64,000 nucleotides of DNA from JBDWFY01 sp964291365 (lineage in GTDB: Bacteria; Pseudomonadota; Alphaproteobacteria; Rhizobiales; Stappiaceae), in the NCBI GenBank assembly GCA_964291365.2, contig OZ219989.1, positions 3,782,001 to 3,846,000 on the forward strand, given 5' to 3'. The notes under the pieces were generated by a model that did no database searches, was not told where the DNA came from, and was given only the letters and a program-made list of their open reading frames with translations. Shown here piece by piece: positions 37,624 through 46,181 of this stretch. Position 1 is the stretch's first letter. Each line of letters begins with the position of its first letter. The position numbers were made by a program, and so were the translations under genes.

Positions 37624-39831
37624 ATGAATGAAACATTAAGTTTAGGACTAATTCTAGAAGAGGAAAAGCAGTCGTCGACTGCTAAAAAATCAGATGTATC
37701 CTCTAAATCTGAAGAAGCTAACAATTCAATCGAGCCACAAGAATCAGATGTATCACCGGAACCTGAAGAGCCACAAGAATTGAATGAATCCCAGGAGTCT
37801 AGTGAAAAACCAGAATCTAAAGAAGAATCAAAACATAAAGAAGAACTAGAGCCGAAGGTAACCAAATCTGCTGAGCAAACTTCCGAAAATTATCGAGTAT
37901 TTGCTCGAAAGTATCGACCAAAAACCTTCGATGACCTGTACGGACAAGATGCAATGGTTCAGACTCTATCCAATGCATTTGAATTAGGTCGAATCGCACA
38001 AGCATGGATGCTCACAGGAGTTCGCGGAGTAGGAAAAACGACAACTGCTAGAATACTAGCGCGAGCTTTAAATATTGAAATCCCTGGTGAAATAAGTGAA
38101 CCGACAATCAAACTGGATAAAATAGGGGTTCATTGCGAAGCGATAATGGAAGGACGACATGTGGATGTGATTGAAATGGACGCGGCATCTCATACAGGAA
38201 TTAACGATATTCGGGAAATAACAGATTCGGCACGTTACCAACCTGCATCGGCGCGGTATAAAGTATTTTTGATTGACGAGGTACATATGTTGTCAAATGC
38301 CGCCTTTAATGGGCTACTAAAGACTCTAGAAGAACCACCAGATCACGTCAAATTCATATTTGCAACTACAGAAATTAGAAAAGTTCCAATAACAATTCTT
38401 TCTAGGTGTCAGCGATTTGACCTTAGACGGATTGATGCGGAAGAAATCATAAAGTTATTGCGTCATATTTCTGATACAGAATCAATTGAAATATCAGATG
38501 AAGCATTAATGTTAATTGCGCGCGCTGGGGAAGGTTCCGCACGTGATTCGCTGTCGTTACTTGATCAGGCCGTCGCACACGGAACGGGAAAAATAGATGC
38601 CGATACAGTTCGGACTATGATGGGTTTAGCGGATCGCGCCCGGATTATTGATTTAATTGAATTTATTATCAAAGGTGACGTAGCGAATGCTTTAGCTGAG
38701 TTTCAATCGCAGTATAATTCGGGAGCAGATCCTGCCATAATCTTAACGGACCTTGCAGACTTTATTCATCTAATTACGCGAATGAAGGTAATTCCTAATT
38801 CTAGTGAAAATATTGCGATTACAGAATCAGAACGCAAGCGTGGTACAACGCTCTCAGATCAACTATCAATTAGAATTTTATCTCGAATTTGGCAAATTCT
38901 ATTGAAAGGAATTCCAGAAGTACAACAAGCACCAAAACCTCTTGCCGCGGCTGAAATGGTTCTGGTCAGACTATGTTATTCAGCCGACTTACCTTCACCT
39001 GAAGATGCATTCAAATTATTTCAGCAAGGAAAACTACCTGATGTGAGCCAAGTACCTATAGATTCAGAAAGTAATCAAAGTTCAAAAGGTAGCAAAGACG
39101 CTAGTGAAACAACCACCAATACCGAAAGAAAAACAGAACCAACAGCTGATGTAAACCAGGAACAAGAAACGACTATCTCAGCTGATGAATCTGATTCATC
39201 CACTACGTCGGTCGAAAATGGAGAAGAAAATTCCGAACCAGATACTAAATCTGAAGTAGCAAATAATTCAGAAAATATTGAAGAACAAGCCGTTTCGGAC
39301 TCAAATGAAGAATCTAACGCCACAAATTCGACGAACCCAACAGAAGCAGATATCACACAGACTAATGAATCTAGCACAGAGCAACAAACTGAAGTAATGA
39401 ATTCCGCAGAGGTTGATGATATTGAAAAAAAAAAGTTGACGATTGAATCGCTTGAACAAGTCGCTGAATTGTGTTCTGAAAAAAAGGATCTAAAACTCTT
39501 AAATGCTGTTGAAACGCTACTCCGTCCGGTTTCAGTTGAAGCAGGTAAAATTGAGGTTGAAAGCCAAAATTCGCTTCCTGCGAACATTACTCGAGAATTG
39601 AGTCAAAAACTAACTGATTGGACAGGTGAAGATTGGGAGGTTATTGTAACAGAAAAGTCAGGTTCACCTACATTACGTGAATTAAAAGAAACTCTAAAAA
39701 AGGAGGCCATTGAAAGTGCATCACAGGATAACGTGGTAGCCGAGATCCTAGGTTCATTTGATGGAGCTAAAGCAACAGAAGTTCGAAAAACTAACACAAC
39801 TTCATTAGACTTGGCGACAGTGAGTAGTTAG
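37624..39831 (+). CDS. dnaX: DNA polymerase III clamp-loader subunit tau/gamma
   Basis: 735 residues. The AAA+ core starts at about residue 92 with FARKYRPKTFDDLYGQ, Walker A GVRGVGKTTTARIL, LIDEVHMLSN as Walker B, and TILSRCQRFDLRR as sensor 1. Two odd features: an ~85-residue Ser/Glu-rich N-terminal extension with no alternative start before the core, and loss of the zinc-binding Cys set (usual LNC...CGVCxxC; here LNI...KIGVHC, one Cys left). A second acidic, Ser/Thr/Asn-rich linker covers residues ~480-600, followed by the C-terminal tau domain. An A10-G run at codons 602-604 may produce a gamma form. tau bridges clamp loader, polymerase and helicase. Confidence 0.94.
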   Translation: MNETLSLGLILEEEKQSSTAKKSDVSSKSEEANNSIEPQESDVSPEPEEPQELNESQESSEKPESKEESKHKEELEPKVTKSAEQTSENYRVFARKYRPKTFDDLYGQDAMVQTLSNAFELGRIAQAWMLTGVRGVGKTTTARILARALNIEIPGEISEPTIKLDKIGVHCEAIMEGRHVDVIEMDAASHTGINDIREITDSARYQPASARYKVFLIDEVHMLSNAAFNGLLKTLEEPPDHVKFIFATTEIRKVPITILSRCQRFDLRRIDAEEIIKLLRHISDTESIEISDEALMLIARAGEGSARDSLSLLDQAVAHGTGKIDADTVRTMMGLADRARIIDLIEFIIKGDVANALAEFQSQYNSGADPAIILTDLADFIHLITRMKVIPNSSENIAITESERKRGTTLSDQLSIRILSRIWQILLKGIPEVQQAPKPLAAAEMVLVRLCYSADLPSPEDAFKLFQQGKLPDVSQVPIDSESNQSSKGSKDASETTTNTERKTEPTADVNQEQETTISADESDSSTTSVENGEENSEPDTKSEVANNSENIEEQAVSDSNEESNATNSTNPTEADITQTNESSTEQQTEVMNSAEVDDIEKKKLTIESLEQVAELCSEKKDLKLLNAVETLLRPVSVEAGKIEVESQNSLPANITRELSQKLTDWTGEDWEVIVTEKSGSPTLRELKETLKKEAIESASQDNVVAEILGSFDGAKATEVRKTNTTSLDLATVSS
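39425..39446 (+). promoter_or_regulatory. Candidate dnaX frameshift or slippage site
   Basis: Ten A then G (39425-39435), read GAA AAA AAA AAG in frame, includes A-AAA-AAG, the slippery heptamer used in E. coli dnaX. A -1 shift reads GTT GAC GAT then TGA at 39444-39446; a +1 shift meets TGA at 39437-39439 at once. AGAGG about 13 bases upstream could act as the stimulating Shine-Dalgarno-like element. Either slip removes the C-terminal tau domain and leaves a gamma-like protein of about 607 residues. Confidence 0.55.
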
Positions 39832-39969
39832 GTATTTGTTAGAAGTTGAGTTTACAATCAATATATATTTGTGTATAAAAAATATTGATGAAATTTAAAA
39901 CAAATTACACTTGAAAACTATTGATTTTTCGAACATAACTAAATTTATTTAAAAGTTTTAGAAAAGGGG

Positions 39970-39999
39970 TTGACATTTGAATAAACTCTTATCTATTTT
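39970..39999 (+). promoter_or_regulatory. Promoter of sRNA unit 1
   Basis: GTTGACATT with perfect -35 TTGACA (39970-39975) and TATTTT (39994-39999) 18 bases later. The GTTGACATT block is repeated before units 2 and 3. Confidence 0.5.
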
Positions 40000-40005
40000 G
40001 AGAAT

Positions 40006-40116
40006 GTGTCCTTTTAACTTGTTAATTTGACACAAAGGTTCCAATTAGAATCTCGTAGCTCTCTCTAGTCATTTTCGACTGGACGACCGACCTCGACAGA
40101 GGTTGGTCTATTTTTT
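40006..40116 (+). ncRNA. Candidate small RNA, tandem unit 1
   Basis: About 110 bases between a promoter and an intrinsic terminator, with no open frame. A small hairpin GGTTC-N6-GAATC near 40040 resembles one in unit 3. A pyrimidine-rich single-strand stretch (GCTCTCTC) follows, then the terminator stem shared with unit 2. It lies in the 1.4 kb between dnaX and ybaB, where most relatives have little space. The 5' end is estimated from the promoter. Confidence 0.5.
40085..40116 (+). terminator. Intrinsic terminator of unit 1
   Basis: GACCGACCTC pairs with GAGGTTGGTC (one G-U) over a GACA loop, then TATTTTTT. Stem and tail sequence recur almost exactly in unit 2 and, varied, in unit 3. Confidence 0.85.
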
Positions 40117-40167
40117 CAATTAAACACTTATATTTACCAAATTTACTTATTAAATTGACTAATGATG

Positions 40168-40195
40168 TTGACATTTTCAAAAAAGTTATTATATT
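40168..40195 (+). promoter_or_regulatory. Promoter of sRNA unit 2
   Basis: TTGACA (40168-40173), 16-base spacer, TATATT (40190-40195). Same GTTGACATT context as units 1 and 3. Confidence 0.58.
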
Positions 40196-40201
40196 GTTAA
40201 T

Positions 40202-40316
40202 ATCAAGTTGATTTGTCAACCTGATTTAAAAGACTTCTTTGGAAGTTTTGAACCCCCCTTTAGTCTTTTAAGACTAAACGACCGACCTTCTTGAAGGTTG
40301 GTCTATTTTTTATTTT
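40202..40316 (+). ncRNA. Candidate small RNA, tandem unit 2
   Basis: About 115 bases. A hairpin built on GACTTC and GAAGTT, then an exposed GAACCCCCC run that could pair with Shine-Dalgarno sequences, then AGTCTTTTAAGACT, a self-complementary block, then the terminator. Promoter, spacing and terminator match unit 1. C-rich loops of this kind are known from other alphaproteobacterial trans-acting sRNAs, but I do not recognise this family. Confidence 0.52.
40280..40316 (+). terminator. Intrinsic terminator of unit 2
   Basis: GACCGACCTTC pairs with GAAGGTTGGTC over a very short loop, followed by TATTTTTTATTTT. Confidence 0.86.
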
Positions 40317-40840
40317 CGATTGTAATATTTTTCTATCTATGAATTAAGTAAATCTATTCCCAAAATTGGAACTAAATAGTGCGAACAAACGTATATATTG
40401 ATTGGAATAATTTTTATTATAGAGTAGTCAAAGATACAAAAATAGTGGTTGGATATTTCAAAACTTATGGAATCCAATCTTAAGCCACCTTTAAAAATTG
40501 AAAAGATTAAAATCTTTACAGCTGATTTACTACCCGGACATATAATAAGTTTGCAATCCACAAACAAAAAGCGTATCACGAGGTTATTGTCCCCCAACAG
40601 TTATTTCGGATACTCAACGACAACGAATAGTTCCATTCTTACCGGCTATTTAACCTATCAATTAATAAAGAAGTGTTTGAAATTATTGGCCTATTATACT
40701 GTTGACCCTTAGTGACCAACATCAGCGATAAAATTGAACTCTACTTGGTAAAAATTGTTGACCAAGTACCTGAAATAACTGTCGGGGGACACAATCACAA
40801 ACAAGCGCGACTGCGCCATATTAAAAATCTATCAATGAGG
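40317..40840 (+). other. Spacer between sRNA units 2 and 3 with a long-range inverted repeat
   Basis: No convincing gene. Arms at 40589-40607 and 40772-40790 (GTCCCCCAACAGTTATTTC and its complement, one mismatch) are 164 bases apart. Between them a hairpin pairs TACTTGGT with ACCAAGTA (40742-40768). Short frames at 40449-40712 and 40712-40906 have no ribosome site or recognisable domain. Confidence 0.4.
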
Positions 40841-40869
40841 TTGACATTAAAAATATTTCATACTACTCT
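40841..40869 (+). promoter_or_regulatory. Promoter of sRNA unit 3
   Basis: TTGACA (40841-40846), 17-base spacer, TACTCT (40864-40869). GGTTGACATT context as in unit 1. Confidence 0.5.
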
Positions 40870-40875
40870 ATTTAC

Positions 40876-41046
40876 ATATCTAATCAACTCGTTGATTAGA
40901 TTTTGAGGTTCCTTTCGGAATCATCTATCCCACATCAGTTATGTTCAGCTGGGTGACAGTCCTTTCAGGCGTGTCTATTGTAAATTGCAAACTTGATTGC
41001 AATTTGCGAGTAGACCAATTTCCTAGGAGATTGGTCTATTTTTTTA
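40876..41046 (+). ncRNA. Candidate small RNA, tandem unit 3
   Basis: About 170 bases, the longest of the three. Hairpins in order: TAATCAA-ctcg-TTGATTA; GGTTCC-N4-GGAATC, also found in unit 1; AAATTGCAA-N6-TTGCAATTT (40982-41005); then the terminator. Between them lies TATCCCACATC, possibly single-stranded. No coding frame with a ribosome site. It ends about 170 bases before ybaB. Confidence 0.52.
41012..41046 (+). terminator. Intrinsic terminator of unit 3
   Basis: AGACCAATTTCC pairs with GGAGATTGGTCT (one G-U), then ATTTTTTT. The 3' arm ending TTGGTCTATTTTTT is shared with units 1 and 2. Confidence 0.86.
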
Positions 41047-41214
41047 GTCATATTTTTCCTCATTTATACACTCTACAATTATTGAAAGATTGGTATGCAA
41101 TAACCACTTAATTTTACAAATTGGAAAATCAAATCCAAGTGTGCTAATATTACTGATCATTCATTTCATATACGAGAAATTGCACGCTCGTTTCAATTAT
41201 TTTGGAGAAATCAA

Positions 41215-41535
41215 ATGGACATTATAAACATGATGCGGGACATCAAACAGATTGGCAAAAAAATGAATACAATAACCGAGAAAATAAAAAGTCTTGAAGC
41301 TAGTGGTAAATCTGGAGGCGGATTAGTTGTAGTCACAATAACTGGTGCTGGAAATATCTCTCAAATCAAAATAGATCCATCATTATTGAAAGAAAAAGAA
41401 ATTGAAATTCTACAAGATTTGATTATTGCCGCGCACAAAGACGCAAAAACCAAATTAGACGAGCTGGTACAAGAGAAAACAGCCGAAATCAAAAACGAAC
41501 TCGGAGTTCCTGCAGACTTTAATTTACCAACCTAA
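41215..41535 (+). CDS. ybaB: YbaB/EbfC nucleoid-associated protein
   Basis: 106 residues. Two long helices around a central GGGLVVVTITGAGNISQIKIDP strand region (split family signature), and LIIAAHKDAKTKLDEL. Dimeric DNA-binding protein, usually encoded with dnaX and recR. GGAG 7 bases before the ATG. Confidence 0.93.
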   Translation: MDIINMMRDIKQIGKKMNTITEKIKSLEASGKSGGGLVVVTITGAGNISQIKIDPSLLKEKEIEILQDLIIAAHKDAKTKLDELVQEKTAEIKNELGVPADFNLPT

Positions 41536-41565
41536 TTTCTTGTCAATTCTTTAGAGTTAATTCCC

Positions 41566-42180
41566 GTGCAAATGAATGGACAAAGCGTTGCCGGTCCTGA
41601 AGTCGCACGCTTAATACAACTACTAAGTAAATTACCTGGTCTTGGACCTCGTTCTGCTCGTCGTGCGGCTTTACATTTAATTAAAAAAAAAGAACAACTC
41701 CTAATCCCATTAACTCAAGCAATGGAATCGGCAGTTGACACAATTGGTTCATGTACAATTTGCGGTAACATTGGAACCAACAATCCATGTGCAATTTGCA
41801 CCGACACCTCACGTAATTCCAATGTCATTGTTGTTGTTGAAGATGTATCAGAATTATGGGCATTGGAACGAGCGTCTGCAATAAAAGCACTTTATCATGT
41901 CCTTGGTGGAACATTATCTTCATTAGATGGAGTTGGTCCTGAGGATCTGAATATCCAAAGTTTAATAGACCGTGCGAAATCAGGAAGCATCAAAGAGATA
42001 ATTTTAGCAATTAACGCAACTATTGAAGGTCAAAGCACTGCGCATTACATTACCGATCAACTCAAAAATTTGGATGTTGAAGTAACCCGACTAGCGCATG
42101 GTGTTCCAGTTGGGGGTGAGCTTGATTATCTTGATGAGGGAACTCTAGCTCAAGCAATTCAGTCGCGGACTAAATTTTAA
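41566..42180 (+). CDS. recR: Recombination protein RecR
   Basis: 204 residues. Helix-hairpin-helix in LSKLPGLGPRSARRAALHL, zinc finger of CTICGN and CAICTD, Toprim segment VIVVVEDVSELWALE, and the C-terminal THRLARGVPVGGELDYLD-like TRLAHGVPVGGELDYLD. With RecF/RecO it loads RecA at gaps. GTG start at 41566, with an ATG two codons later as an alternative. Convergent with the yej genes. Confidence 0.96.
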   Translation: MQMNGQSVAGPEVARLIQLLSKLPGLGPRSARRAALHLIKKKEQLLIPLTQAMESAVDTIGSCTICGNIGTNNPCAICTDTSRNSNVIVVVEDVSELWALERASAIKALYHVLGGTLSSLDGVGPEDLNIQSLIDRAKSGSIKEIILAINATIEGQSTAHYITDQLKNLDVEVTRLAHGVPVGGELDYLDEGTLAQAIQSRTKF

Positions 42181-42213
42181 GTATATTTTTCATCCAAAAA
42201 ATTACTCAGCTAG

Positions 42214-43866
42214 TTATTCACTAACCACACCTTGAGGTGCCGTTTCCAATTTAAATGCGGCAGCCATCAATGCTTTTGTGTAATCCTCTTGTGGAGAGTC
42301 AAAAATTTCGCTCGCAGGTCCTTTTTCAACAACTTTGCCATTCCGCAACACAATAACATTATTAGCTAAAGCCCTAACAACGCGTAAATCATGACTAATA
42401 AATAGGTAAGCTAAATTGTGATTGTCCTGCAATTCACGTAATAAATCAACAACCTGTGCTTGAACACTCATATCCAAAGCCGAAGTTGGCTCATCAAGAA
42501 CAACTAATTTTGGTTCTAATACCATAGCTCTGGCTATAGATATTCTTTGTCGTTGCCCACCAGAAAATTCATGTGGGTATCGAAACCGTGAACTTGGTTC
42601 AATACCAACTTCTTCTAATGCTTTTACAACCCGTGCATCTTTTTCTTCAAGTGAAATTGTCGGCTCATGAATTTCCAAACCTTCACCAACAATTTCTGAA
42701 ACACTCATTCGTGGCGATAACGAGCCAAATGGGTCTTGAAACACAATTTGTAAGTTTTGTCGTAAAGACCGCATCTCTTTCCAAGATCGATCTTGAATTT
42801 CATTTCCCAAAAATACTATTTTTCCCTCAGATGAGATCAATCTCAACAATGCTAAACCAAGTGTAGTTTTTCCAGAACCAGACTCACCAACAACTCCTAA
42901 TGTTTGCCTTTCACGTACTTCCACTGCGACTCCATCAACTGCTTTAATATGTCCTACAGTTTTACGCAATAAACCGCGCTTTATTGGAAACCAAACCTTA
43001 ATATCATCAGTCTTAATAACTGTTTCAGAAGTTGAATCGGTTTTGGGTGGGTCTCCTTTTGGTTCTGCTTCCAATAGATGCTTGGTATAAGCATGTTGCG
43101 GATTTTCGAACAATTCTGTAACCGAATTCTGCTCTACAATTTTTCCTTCAGTCATCACGCAAACTCTATTTGCCAAACTTCTGACAACACCCAAATCATG
43201 AGTAATGTAAAGCATTGCCATTCCACGGTCGGCCTGTAGCTTTCGCAATAACTCCAGTATTTGTGCCTGAATGGTGACATCTAACGCGGTAGTTGGTTCA
43301 TCTGCAACGAGGATTTCAGGCTCATTAGCCAAAGCCATCGCAATCATTACACGTTGACGCTGCCCGCCGGATAATTGATGTGGAAAACTTTGTAATCGCT
43401 TTTCTGGTTCTGGGATTCCAACACTTTCTAACAGCTCAAGTGTTGTCCTTCGCGCATTGCTATCACTCATACCTCGGTGTATCGTTAATACCTCTGACAC
43501 CTGCCGTTCTATGTTGTGCACTGGATTCAACGAAGACAAAGGTTCTTGAAATATCATGGAAATTTTATTGCCACGAATTTTTCGGATTTGCTGTTCACTT
43601 TCTTTTATAATGTCTCGATCTTGAAAAACTATTTCACCACTTGGGTGACTTGCTGCCGGATAAGGTAACAGTTTTAGTATCGACAACGCAGAAACAGTCT
43701 TTCCTGAGCCAGATTCACCAACCAAGGCAAGCGTTTCACCCTTGTGAATATCAAATGAAATTCGGTCAACAGCAAGATTATCTGTATCACCTTGACGAAA
43801 CAGAACTGATAAGTCTTTAACCGCTAATATCGGTGAGTCTGGATTTTTGTTGTTTATGTTTTCCAT
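42214..43866 (-). CDS. yejF: Peptide ABC transporter, fused double ATP-binding protein YejF
   Basis: 550 residues with two complete ABC modules, each with GESGSGKT as Walker A and an SGGQRQR signature (near residues 40/155 and 330/440), Walker B LVADEPTTALDV and LVVLDEPTSALDM. Both modules end in the oligopeptide-type extension (HAYTKHLLEAEP). Powers import through YejB/YejE. In enterobacteria this system takes up microcin C and antimicrobial peptides. Confidence 0.94.
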   Translation of the reverse strand: MENINNKNPDSPILAVKDLSVLFRQGDTDNLAVDRISFDIHKGETLALVGESGSGKTVSALSILKLLPYPAASHPSGEIVFQDRDIIKESEQQIRKIRGNKISMIFQEPLSSLNPVHNIERQVSEVLTIHRGMSDSNARRTTLELLESVGIPEPEKRLQSFPHQLSGGQRQRVMIAMALANEPEILVADEPTTALDVTIQAQILELLRKLQADRGMAMLYITHDLGVVRSLANRVCVMTEGKIVEQNSVTELFENPQHAYTKHLLEAEPKGDPPKTDSTSETVIKTDDIKVWFPIKRGLLRKTVGHIKAVDGVAVEVRERQTLGVVGESGSGKTTLGLALLRLISSEGKIVFLGNEIQDRSWKEMRSLRQNLQIVFQDPFGSLSPRMSVSEIVGEGLEIHEPTISLEEKDARVVKALEEVGIEPSSRFRYPHEFSGGQRQRISIARAMVLEPKLVVLDEPTSALDMSVQAQVVDLLRELQDNHNLAYLFISHDLRVVRALANNVIVLRNGKVVEKGPASEIFDSPQEDYTKALMAAAFKLETAPQGVVSE

Positions 43867-43872
43867 CTGCTC

Positions 43873-45060
43873 CTAAGCCATCACCTTGCGCGGGTCAAAA
43901 GCATCGCGAACCGCTTCGCCAATGAAAATTAGTAAACTCAACATTATAGAAATCACAAAAAATCCAGTTAATCCAAGCCATGGGGCTTGAATGTTGTTTT
44001 TCCCTTGTGCCAATAATTCCCCTAGTGAAGGCGAACCAGGTGGCAATCCAAAACCTAAAAAATCAAGTGCTGTCAAAGTAGTAATGGACCCATTTAAAAT
44101 AAACGGTAGAAATGTTAGTGTCGCCACCATCGCATTTGGTAACAAATGTCGAAACATAATCTTAGAATTTGATACCCCTAATGCTCGCGCAGCACTAATG
44201 TACTCAAAATTTCGCCCACGTAGAAATTCCGCGCGGACTACCCCCACCAAAGCTACCCAAGCAAATGCTAACAAAATTCCGAATAAAATCCAAAATCCAG
44301 GAGTTAAAACTGAAGAAATGATTAAAATCAAATAGAGGGTCGGGATTGATGTCCAAATTTCGATAAATCTTTGAAAAAGTAAATCAACCCAACCCCCATA
44401 ATATCCTTGCACCGCTCCTGCTGATACTCCAATAATTGAAGATGCTAATGTTAGCACCAATCCAAATAAGACAGATATTCGAAACCCATATATTATTCTG
44501 GCTAGCACATCTCGTCCTTGATCATCTGTACCCAGCCAATTCCAATTACCGACGACACAATCTGGGTCTTCTGCTCCCAAAGTGTACTTTACACACCGTT
44601 CTTCCTTATCAAGCAACCAAGAAGGAACAGATGGTGCTGGAGTTGGAATGTTCGTATTGACTGTGCGATATGAATATCTAACAGGTGGCCAAAGAATCCA
44701 ACCATTTGCAGAAATTTCTTCATGAATGATTGGGTCCCGATAATCCGTGACCGCAAAAAATCCCCCAAATTTTTCTTCCGGGTAACTAACAAAAACTGGA
44801 TATAACAATTCACCTTTGTAATAAACCAGCAATGGTCGTTCATTTGCAATGAATTCTGAAAACAAAGTCACAAAAAACAAAACCAGAAAAATCCACAACG
44901 AGTAATAACCACGCCTATTGGCAATAAAATTTGCAAGTCGACGTTGATTGAGAGGTGACATTTCCCTTTTTCGTCTACCAGCTACTTGTGCTACCTCATT
45001 AACTTGAGCGGCTTGTGTTTTTGAGTCGGGAGTTGAATCTATTGTCAGTGATTGATTCAT
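43873..45060 (-). CDS. yejE: Peptide ABC transporter permease YejE
   Basis: 395 residues. One N-terminal span, then a ~120-residue periplasmic segment, then five or six spans with the permease loop EYISAARALGVSNSKIMFRH. WNWLGTDDQGRDVLARIIYG is the DppC/YejE family signature. The first ~45 residues are a polar cytoplasmic tail. 3 bases after yejB. Confidence 0.94.
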   Translation of the reverse strand: MNQSLTIDSTPDSKTQAAQVNEVAQVAGRRKREMSPLNQRRLANFIANRRGYYSLWIFLVLFFVTLFSEFIANERPLLVYYKGELLYPVFVSYPEEKFGGFFAVTDYRDPIIHEEISANGWILWPPVRYSYRTVNTNIPTPAPSVPSWLLDKEERCVKYTLGAEDPDCVVGNWNWLGTDDQGRDVLARIIYGFRISVLFGLVLTLASSIIGVSAGAVQGYYGGWVDLLFQRFIEIWTSIPTLYLILIISSVLTPGFWILFGILLAFAWVALVGVVRAEFLRGRNFEYISAARALGVSNSKIMFRHLLPNAMVATLTFLPFILNGSITTLTALDFLGFGLPPGSPSLGELLAQGKNNIQAPWLGLTGFFVISIMLSLLIFIGEAVRDAFDPRKVMA

Positions 45061-45063
45061 TAC

Positions 45064-46173
45064 TCAGACCTCACGACTTTCAAAATCAATTCTTGGATCG
45101 ATCCAAGTATAGGTTAAATCAGATAAAAGTCCGATTAATAACCCTAGTAGTGAAAATATATACAAAGTGGCGAAAATAACTGGATAATCTCGATTGATAA
45201 TTGATTCAAATCCCAGTAATCCTAATCCATCTAGTGAAAAAATGGTTTCAATCAATAAAGACCCTCCAAAAAATGCTCCAATAAATGCACCTGGAAATCC
45301 CGCAATAATTATCAACATTGCGTTACGAAATACATGGCCATACAACACCTGACGTTCAGTTAATCCCTTAGCTCGTGCAGTTTGAACATACTGTTTTTTG
45401 ATTTCGTCTAAAAATGAATTCTTAGTTAACAGTGAAGTCGTTGCGAACGCGGCCAACACCATTGAAGTTAATGGTAACACCAGATGCCAAAAATAATCAA
45501 TCACTTTACCAAATAAGGAAAGTTCGTCCCAATTATCAGAAGTTAGTCCACGTAATGGGAACCAATCAAAATATGAACCACCGGCAAACAAAACAATCAA
45601 CAGAATTGCAAACAAAAATCCTGGAATGGCATATCCAATAATAATGACTCCTGAAGTCCAAACATCAAAATTACTTCCATCAGTCACCGCTTTCCTAATT
45701 CCCAATGGAATCGAAATCATATAAGAAATCAATGTTAACCACAAACCCAATGAAATTGAGACTGGCATTTTTTCTAATACTAGATCAATTACAGATATGT
45801 CTCGATAATAACTCTCGCCAAAATCAAAGCGAAGATAGTCCCAGATCATATTACCAAAACGCTGTAAAGGCGGTTTGTCAAATCCAAATTGAACTTCTAA
45901 CTCTTTGATAAAATCCGGATCTAACCCCTGTGCGCCGCGATACTTTGAAGTGATATCACTACCAGTTGCTTGAGATGCACTTTGTTCCGAATTTAAGACA
46001 TCACTACCACCACCTAATCGCGATGTTGGTGAGACATCAGTTCCAGTAAGTTGCGCAATGATTTTTTCGACAGGTCCACCAGGTGCGAACTGAATTATTC
46101 CAAAATTAATAGCCATGATTCCAAATATCGTAGGAATCATTAACAACAATCGTCGAAGGATATATGTTCCCAT
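45064..46173 (-). CDS. yejB: Peptide ABC transporter permease YejB
   Basis: 369 residues. FGIMAINFGIIQFAPGGPVE start, a periplasmic insertion at residues ~45-80 with the YRGAQGLDP motif characteristic of YejB rather than DppB, LPVSISLGLW, and the EAA-like loop KKQYVQTARAKGLTERQVLYG. Six spans. 8 bases after the second binding protein. Confidence 0.95.
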   Translation of the reverse strand: MGTYILRRLLLMIPTIFGIMAINFGIIQFAPGGPVEKIIAQLTGTDVSPTSRLGGGSDVLNSEQSASQATGSDITSKYRGAQGLDPDFIKELEVQFGFDKPPLQRFGNMIWDYLRFDFGESYYRDISVIDLVLEKMPVSISLGLWLTLISYMISIPLGIRKAVTDGSNFDVWTSGVIIIGYAIPGFLFAILLIVLFAGGSYFDWFPLRGLTSDNWDELSLFGKVIDYFWHLVLPLTSMVLAAFATTSLLTKNSFLDEIKKQYVQTARAKGLTERQVLYGHVFRNAMLIIIAGFPGAFIGAFFGGSLLIETIFSLDGLGLLGFESIINRDYPVIFATLYIFSLLGLLIGLLSDLTYTWIDPRIDFESREV

Positions 46174-46181
46174 GTGCGATG

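Noticed and set aside
37506..39797. Minus-strand Ser-rich frames opposite dnaX
   Set aside because: These mirror the Glu/Ser-rich coding stretches of dnaX on the other strand.
40449..40906. Frames of 87 and 64 residues between sRNA units 2 and 3
   Set aside because: No good ribosome sites or domains, and they overlap inverted-repeat arms and the unit 3 promoter.
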